A stretch of DNA of 8,761 nt from Methanobrevibacter sp. (GTDB lineage: Archaea > Methanobacteriota > Methanobacteria > Methanobacteriales > Methanobacteriaceae), in contig JAITOM010000065.1 in assembly GCA_031289975.1 (NCBI GenBank), positions 1 to 8,761 on the forward strand, in the 5' to 3' direction. Below the pieces are notes generated by a model that was not told where the DNA came from, did not search any database, and saw only the letters and a list, made by a program, of their open reading frames with translations. The position numbers were made by a program, and so were the translations under genes. Shown here in pieces: positions 5,366 through 8,761 of this stretch (position 1 is its first letter; the number at the start of each line of letters is the position of its first letter).

Positions 5366-8131
5366 TTATTTTTTCACAGTTTTTCTTCTTTTATATAATT
5401 TTAATAGAGAATTAAGAATTTTATCATGATATTCTTCAATTCTAAATGCAGATAAGACAGCAAAATCAAAATTTTTCCTATCTTTAGAACATAATTCTTC
5501 TTCTATTTTATACACATCTCTTTTTTCTAAAATTTCATATTTACTAATAATTTCAGAAATATCCTTGTCATTTAAAAGATTAGGATTTAACATGAATAAA
5601 TTTTTTTCCATGTTAGTAGAATTTAAATCCAAGGCACCTAAGCCTCTTCCAAATCCTAAAGATTCTATATAAAATATTCCTATAATACTATTTAATAAAG
5701 CACTGCACAATTTAATGTTAGTGTTATTATCTTTTTTAGTAAATCTAATTAAGCGTTGATCCACAAAAGAACATTCTTTTAATCTGCTAAAAAATAATCT
5801 ATCTTCAGGATTAATTGAAGTACAAATATCAGCTATTGTGTCTGGTTTCATAGTGTACCAATGAACATTAGCTTTTTTAAGAACTTCTGGTAATGGTTTT
5901 CCTTTTTTATTAAGCTCATTTTCAAATTTTTTAATCCAATTTAATGCATTTTTATGGTTCAATGATGTTAATTCATCAATTGATTTTTCACAACAAAAAG
6001 CATCTGATTTAGCTTTAGTGACATAACCTTCTATTTCTTTAGGAGTTTTGATTACACTTTTTATGTATTCTTTCTCAATATTATTCTCTTTATTGGGGTA
6101 AAACATAGCATTCCATCCTCTACGTTCACCTCTACCTATATCAAATAAATGTTGTGCTTTAATTAATTTTTTTTCTATTTTAATGATCCAACTCACATCT
6201 TCAAATAGTGTATTCTTAGATAATCCCAATTTTAAAATTTTTTCTTCATCTAATTTAGAATATCTAATTGAATTAAAATATTTTGAATCTTGGTTTCTTC
6301 TTATTAATGCACAAATTTCATCTATTTTTTCTGTAAAACCATTTTTATTTATATCAATATTTAATGTTATATAATTGGTTTTATGATTTTTGTCAATGCA
6401 GTTAATTTTATTTTTTTCTCTTTTTTTAAGTATTAATATAGTTGTAACAACATTCGCATCTTTAAACCACAGTCCTTTAGATGATGTTATTACATATTGG
6501 ATATCATAAAAATAATGTAAAATATTATAAAAGGTATTCCCCCATAAAGTACCTAACCAAGAATTAGAAGTTATAATTCCTAATTTCCCCTCGAATTCCA
6601 AAATCTCCCAAAGTGAAAAAGGGATATATGAATATAAATCACTATTATCGTTTAATCCTAATTGATTATTTCCTGTCAATTCTTTAATTTTAGAACTAAT
6701 TTTGTTCTTTATTCCTTTTTTGAGTTTATAAATGTCTTCTTTTTGAACAAAAGGTAAATTGGAAATTATATAATAAAATTTTGGAAATTTGATTTTAATT
6801 TCACTTCCATCGTTGGGATCATTGAAATTTATGTATTTAGTATCAGCTAAATTAATAACATCCTCTTTAAAAATTTTAATTACTTCTCCAATATGTTTAG
6901 GATTTGTCATTGCTAACATTGCTAATTGTAATGGAAAAGCAAACTTATCTGATGCCCATATTGTATCAATGGCTTCTTTTTCATCTACCCCATATTTAAG
7001 CTTTAAATCATAAGATGCATTAATAAGTGTTCCAGTACCACAGCAAGGATCTAAAACAGCTTTTGTTTTATCTTTGATTATTAAAGTAGATAAAAAGATG
7101 CTTAAATTATAAGGGGTTGTAAACTGACCAGAAATTTTTTTTGATGTTTTTTTAACAGTATTTATCAATACTTTTTGTATTGATTCATGATCTAATTTGT
7201 TTAATTGAATTTCTATTAGAAACTTGTTGAATAATTTAATTGATTTCCAAGCTATATTTGAAACACAATCTTCTGCTAATTGTAGACTAAAAATATTTTT
7301 AAAATCACATTTATCTGATATTTTTCTGAGTATTATGATTCCTTCTTCTAAAGAGCTCTCATCAACAATATTTTCTACCTCATTAGCATGGTCATGATAT
7401 TGTTTAAGTAAGTTTGCAAAAATTAACTTATTCATCCATGAAACAAGGACTATTTTAGCTAATGAAGTATACATATCAGCATTTTTTTCATACTCATTTT
7501 TTACAGACATCCACCATATAATTATATTATCATCCATTAGACTATCGGTCATGATTTTTTCTTTAATTTTGTCTGCAACGGATGGAGTATTGTTTAAAAT
7601 AAAGTTAGATAATCCTTCATTAGTCAATGAATTTATTATGGATGTATAATTAATTTTTTTATCTTTGAAAAATAAAATCAAATCATCTAATATTATGTAT
7701 AATAATTTTTTCCATAAATCTTTGGATAAAAAAACATCCTCCCTATTTTTTATCTTATTCGATAGTTCATCCCATCTATAAATAATACTTGGGATATTAT
7801 CTTCTCTTTTATAAAGAACAGCACTTTTAACATTCCAAATTAAGAAACTATCAAGCCCCAAAATTTTTGATTTTTTACAAGCATTATTAATTAACTCATT
7901 ATCATCGATTGGAGTATCAGGTAATTTTAATTCCCACCCCTGAAGAATACTGCTCCCATCAGAATCACCATAAAGCAAAACATCTGGAAATAGTTTTTTA
8001 TTTTCATTTGAGGACAATGTAGACTCTCCACCAGCTCTTTTAATAAGAACATTTCTTTCATTAGCCCAATTATTTATTTCAATTATGACATCAATAGCCC
8101 AACTCCGTTCATTATTATTAATAAGTACCAT
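5366..8131 (-). CDS. type IIG restriction-modification enzyme (fused nuclease and N6-adenine methyltransferase)
   Basis: This 921-aa chain appears to combine cutting, methylation and target recognition, as in Eco57I-like type IIG enzymes. The N-terminal nuclease shows the PD-(D/E)XK signature FPD (Asp50) and WELK (Glu67, Lys69). A helical connector follows (about 130-325). The gamma-class methyltransferase core has GQFTTP (335-340, motif X), VLDPCCGTGTL (359-369, AdoMet-binding motif I), ASDK (393-396) and SNLPF (457-461, catalytic motif IV). From about 640 a target recognition region begins, with GRGERRGWNAMF (666-677) and FGRGLGALDLN (827-837). Motif IV is NLPF instead of the usual NPPF/NPPY. 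Size and domain order fit the family and no frame is broken. ATG 8131 has AAGTGAT 3 nt upstream. The operon's second gene encodes a separate methyltransferase. The alternative is a methylase whose nuclease domain is inactive, but the cutting residues look intact. Confidence 0.85.
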   Translation of the reverse strand: MVLINNNERSWAIDVIIEINNWANERNVLIKRAGGESTLSSNENKKLFPDVLLYGDSDGSSILQGWELKLPDTPIDDNELINNACKKSKILGLDSFLIWNVKSAVLYKREDNIPSIIYRWDELSNKIKNREDVFLSKDLWKKLLYIILDDLILFFKDKKINYTSIINSLTNEGLSNFILNNTPSVADKIKEKIMTDSLMDDNIIIWWMSVKNEYEKNADMYTSLAKIVLVSWMNKLIFANLLKQYHDHANEVENIVDESSLEEGIIILRKISDKCDFKNIFSLQLAEDCVSNIAWKSIKLFNKFLIEIQLNKLDHESIQKVLINTVKKTSKKISGQFTTPYNLSIFLSTLIIKDKTKAVLDPCCGTGTLINASYDLKLKYGVDEKEAIDTIWASDKFAFPLQLAMLAMTNPKHIGEVIKIFKEDVINLADTKYINFNDPNDGSEIKIKFPKFYYIISNLPFVQKEDIYKLKKGIKNKISSKIKELTGNNQLGLNDNSDLYSYIPFSLWEILEFEGKLGIITSNSWLGTLWGNTFYNILHYFYDIQYVITSSKGLWFKDANVVTTILILKKREKNKINCIDKNHKTNYITLNIDINKNGFTEKIDEICALIRRNQDSKYFNSIRYSKLDEEKILKLGLSKNTLFEDVSWIIKIEKKLIKAQHLFDIGRGERRGWNAMFYPNKENNIEKEYIKSVIKTPKEIEGYVTKAKSDAFCCEKSIDELTSLNHKNALNWIKKFENELNKKGKPLPEVLKKANVHWYTMKPDTIADICTSINPEDRLFFSRLKECSFVDQRLIRFTKKDNNTNIKLCSALLNSIIGIFYIESLGFGRGLGALDLNSTNMEKNLFMLNPNLLNDKDISEIISKYEILEKRDVYKIEEELCSKDRKNFDFAVLSAFRIEEYHDKILNSLLKLYKRRKTVKK

Positions 8132-8134
8132 TAT

Positions 8135-8141
8135 ATCACTT
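8135..8141 (-). promoter_or_regulatory. ribosome binding site of the R-M gene
   Basis: AAGTGAT on the minus strand lies 3 nt before ATG 8131, the same layout as for aroC and fen. No convincing TATA box was seen further upstream (8150-8230). Confidence 0.55.
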
Positions 8142-8340
8142 TCTTTTGTATTGATGTCATTAAATTATCTAATAAAAATAATTAATAAATTTAATACTTT
8201 TTATTTTTATCACCAATGTTATAGTAAGATCACATTATTATTTAAATCAAAGCCAATAGAGCATTTCAAAACTAATATTTTAATGAAATTCCTAAATCCA
8301 CAATATTTAATTTAATGAAGTTAAAATTATTTAATATTTA

Positions 8341-8429
8341 TTTAATTTTAAAAAGAATATAATAAAGAATATAATATTTCTTTAATTTTAAAAAGAATAA
8401 TAATTTAATTATTTTATGATATAATTCAT
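8341..8429. repeat. right direct repeats flanking the R-M operon
   Basis: TTTAATTTTAAAAAGAATA occurs twice, perfectly, at 8341-8359 and 8381-8399. The same string with one extra C starts the left copy at 4192. The segment 8409-8429 matches 4249-4270. The repeat ends 2 bp before the inverted element begins at 8432. Confidence 0.55.
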
Positions 8430-8431
8430 TT

Positions 8432-8558
8432 TATAGTGATATAAAAATGTTTGTAATTAATCATTTATTTTAAACATCTTATTGTTGAAAACTTATTTTC
8501 AATTTAGGAAAATTTGTTCTTTGTTTTTAAGAATTTCAAATTGATATTAAGTTAATTT
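8432..8558 (-). repeat. dispersed intergenic element, inverted copy
   Basis: Its reverse complement matches 1650-1778 over the whole length, with about eight mismatches (mostly transitions) and two single-base gaps, roughly 92% identity by hand alignment. Read on the minus strand it points toward the R-M operon, whose start is 300 bp downstream. The two copies form a long inverted repeat enclosing aroC, fen and the R-M genes. Confidence 0.85.
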
Positions 8559-8626
8559 TTCAAATAAGAATTTTTATTTTTTATTTTTAAAAATTTATTT
8601 TTCAATCTATGAAACTAAAAGTTACG

Positions 8627-8700
8627 ATGAAAAAACAAATTTTAATTTTAAATATAGTCATTTTGAAAAAGTTCTTAAATTTTGGATGATAAATTTTTTT
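8627..8700 (+). pseudogene. degenerate copy of the left-edge gene tail with T-tract
   Basis: From 8628 the sequence tracks bases 1-72 of the window. The closing codons encode IVILKKFLNFG here and IVIIEKFLNFE there, both followed by TGA TAA and a T-run (8694-8700 here). A tiny frame from ATG 8627 to 8689 (20 codons) contains this tail, but no longer frame leads into it. It is best read as a leftover gene end, with its terminator, from a duplicated gene or mobile element. The family is unknown. Confidence 0.45.
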
Positions 8701-8761
8701 GTTAAATTATTTAATTTCAAATATCACTTTATAGAAATCTATAATTTTAAATTTTAGATAA

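Larger units (their letters stand above)
8132..8761. other. intergenic region upstream of the R-M operon
   Basis: This stretch has no intact gene. It holds the R-M ribosome binding site, two copies of a 19-bp direct repeat, the inverted copy of the dispersed element and a copy of the gene tail also found at the window start. An open frame crossing 8085-8315 on the plus strand overlaps the R-M gene in antisense and has no recognisable features. The R-M promoter must lie here, but it cannot be fixed among the many AT strings. Confidence 0.6.

Noticed and set aside
5366..8131. The large protein as a BREX PglX or type I HsdM
   Set aside because: There is no neighbouring BREX, HsdR or HsdS gene, and the N-terminal PD-(D/E)XK nuclease plus C-terminal recognition region fit a self-contained type IIG enzyme.
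8085..8315. 76-codon open frame on the plus strand
   Set aside because: It starts inside the R-M gene in antisense, has no ribosome binding site or recognisable motif, and its hydrophobic residues follow from AT-rich codons.

Overview
The window looks like chromosomal DNA of a very AT-rich methanogenic archaeon, most likely Methanobacteriaceae (Methanobrevibacter or Methanosphaera). The main evidence is an archaeal flap endonuclease with a C-terminal PCNA-binding box, an archaeal-style chorismate synthase, oligo-T terminators and ribosome binding sites of the GGTGAT type. Some intergenic stretches are only about 10% G+C. The genus is an inference from composition and protein style.

Layout. 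1-61: the last codons of an unidentified gene, then a T-tract. 125-355: a partial copy of a dispersed intergenic element, four perfect 19-bp tandem repeats and a TATA box. 356-1228 (+): an Rpn/PD-(D/E)XK 'transposase-family' nuclease with a strong internal ribosome binding site that could yield a 97-aa C-terminal protein. 1229-1937: a 0.7-kb gap with a possible decayed segment, a full copy of the intergenic element and a candidate aroC promoter. 1938-3035 (+): aroC. 3064-4041 (-): fen, convergent with aroC. 4042-4494: an AT-rich gap with a hairpin and a direct repeat. 4495-8131 (-): a two-gene restriction-modification operon, a fused nuclease-methyltransferase followed 13 bp later by a separate beta-class methyltransferase. 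8132-8761: a gap with direct repeats, an inverted copy of the intergenic element and a second copy of the gene tail seen at the window start.

How it fits together. aroC (shikimate pathway) and fen (Okazaki fragment processing and repair) are housekeeping genes. Around them are two anti-invader-type loci, the rpn gene and the R-M operon. The R-M pair resembles Eco57I-like type IIG systems, in which one chain cuts and methylates one strand of an asymmetric site and a second enzyme protects the other strand.

The gaps share related repeats. A roughly 129-bp element occurs at 1650-1778, in inverted orientation at 8432-8558 (about 92% identical by hand alignment), and partially at 125-177. Every copy lies upstream of the next gene and has the same orientation relative to it. 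Short direct repeats also bracket the R-M operon, as if it had been inserted in front of fen.
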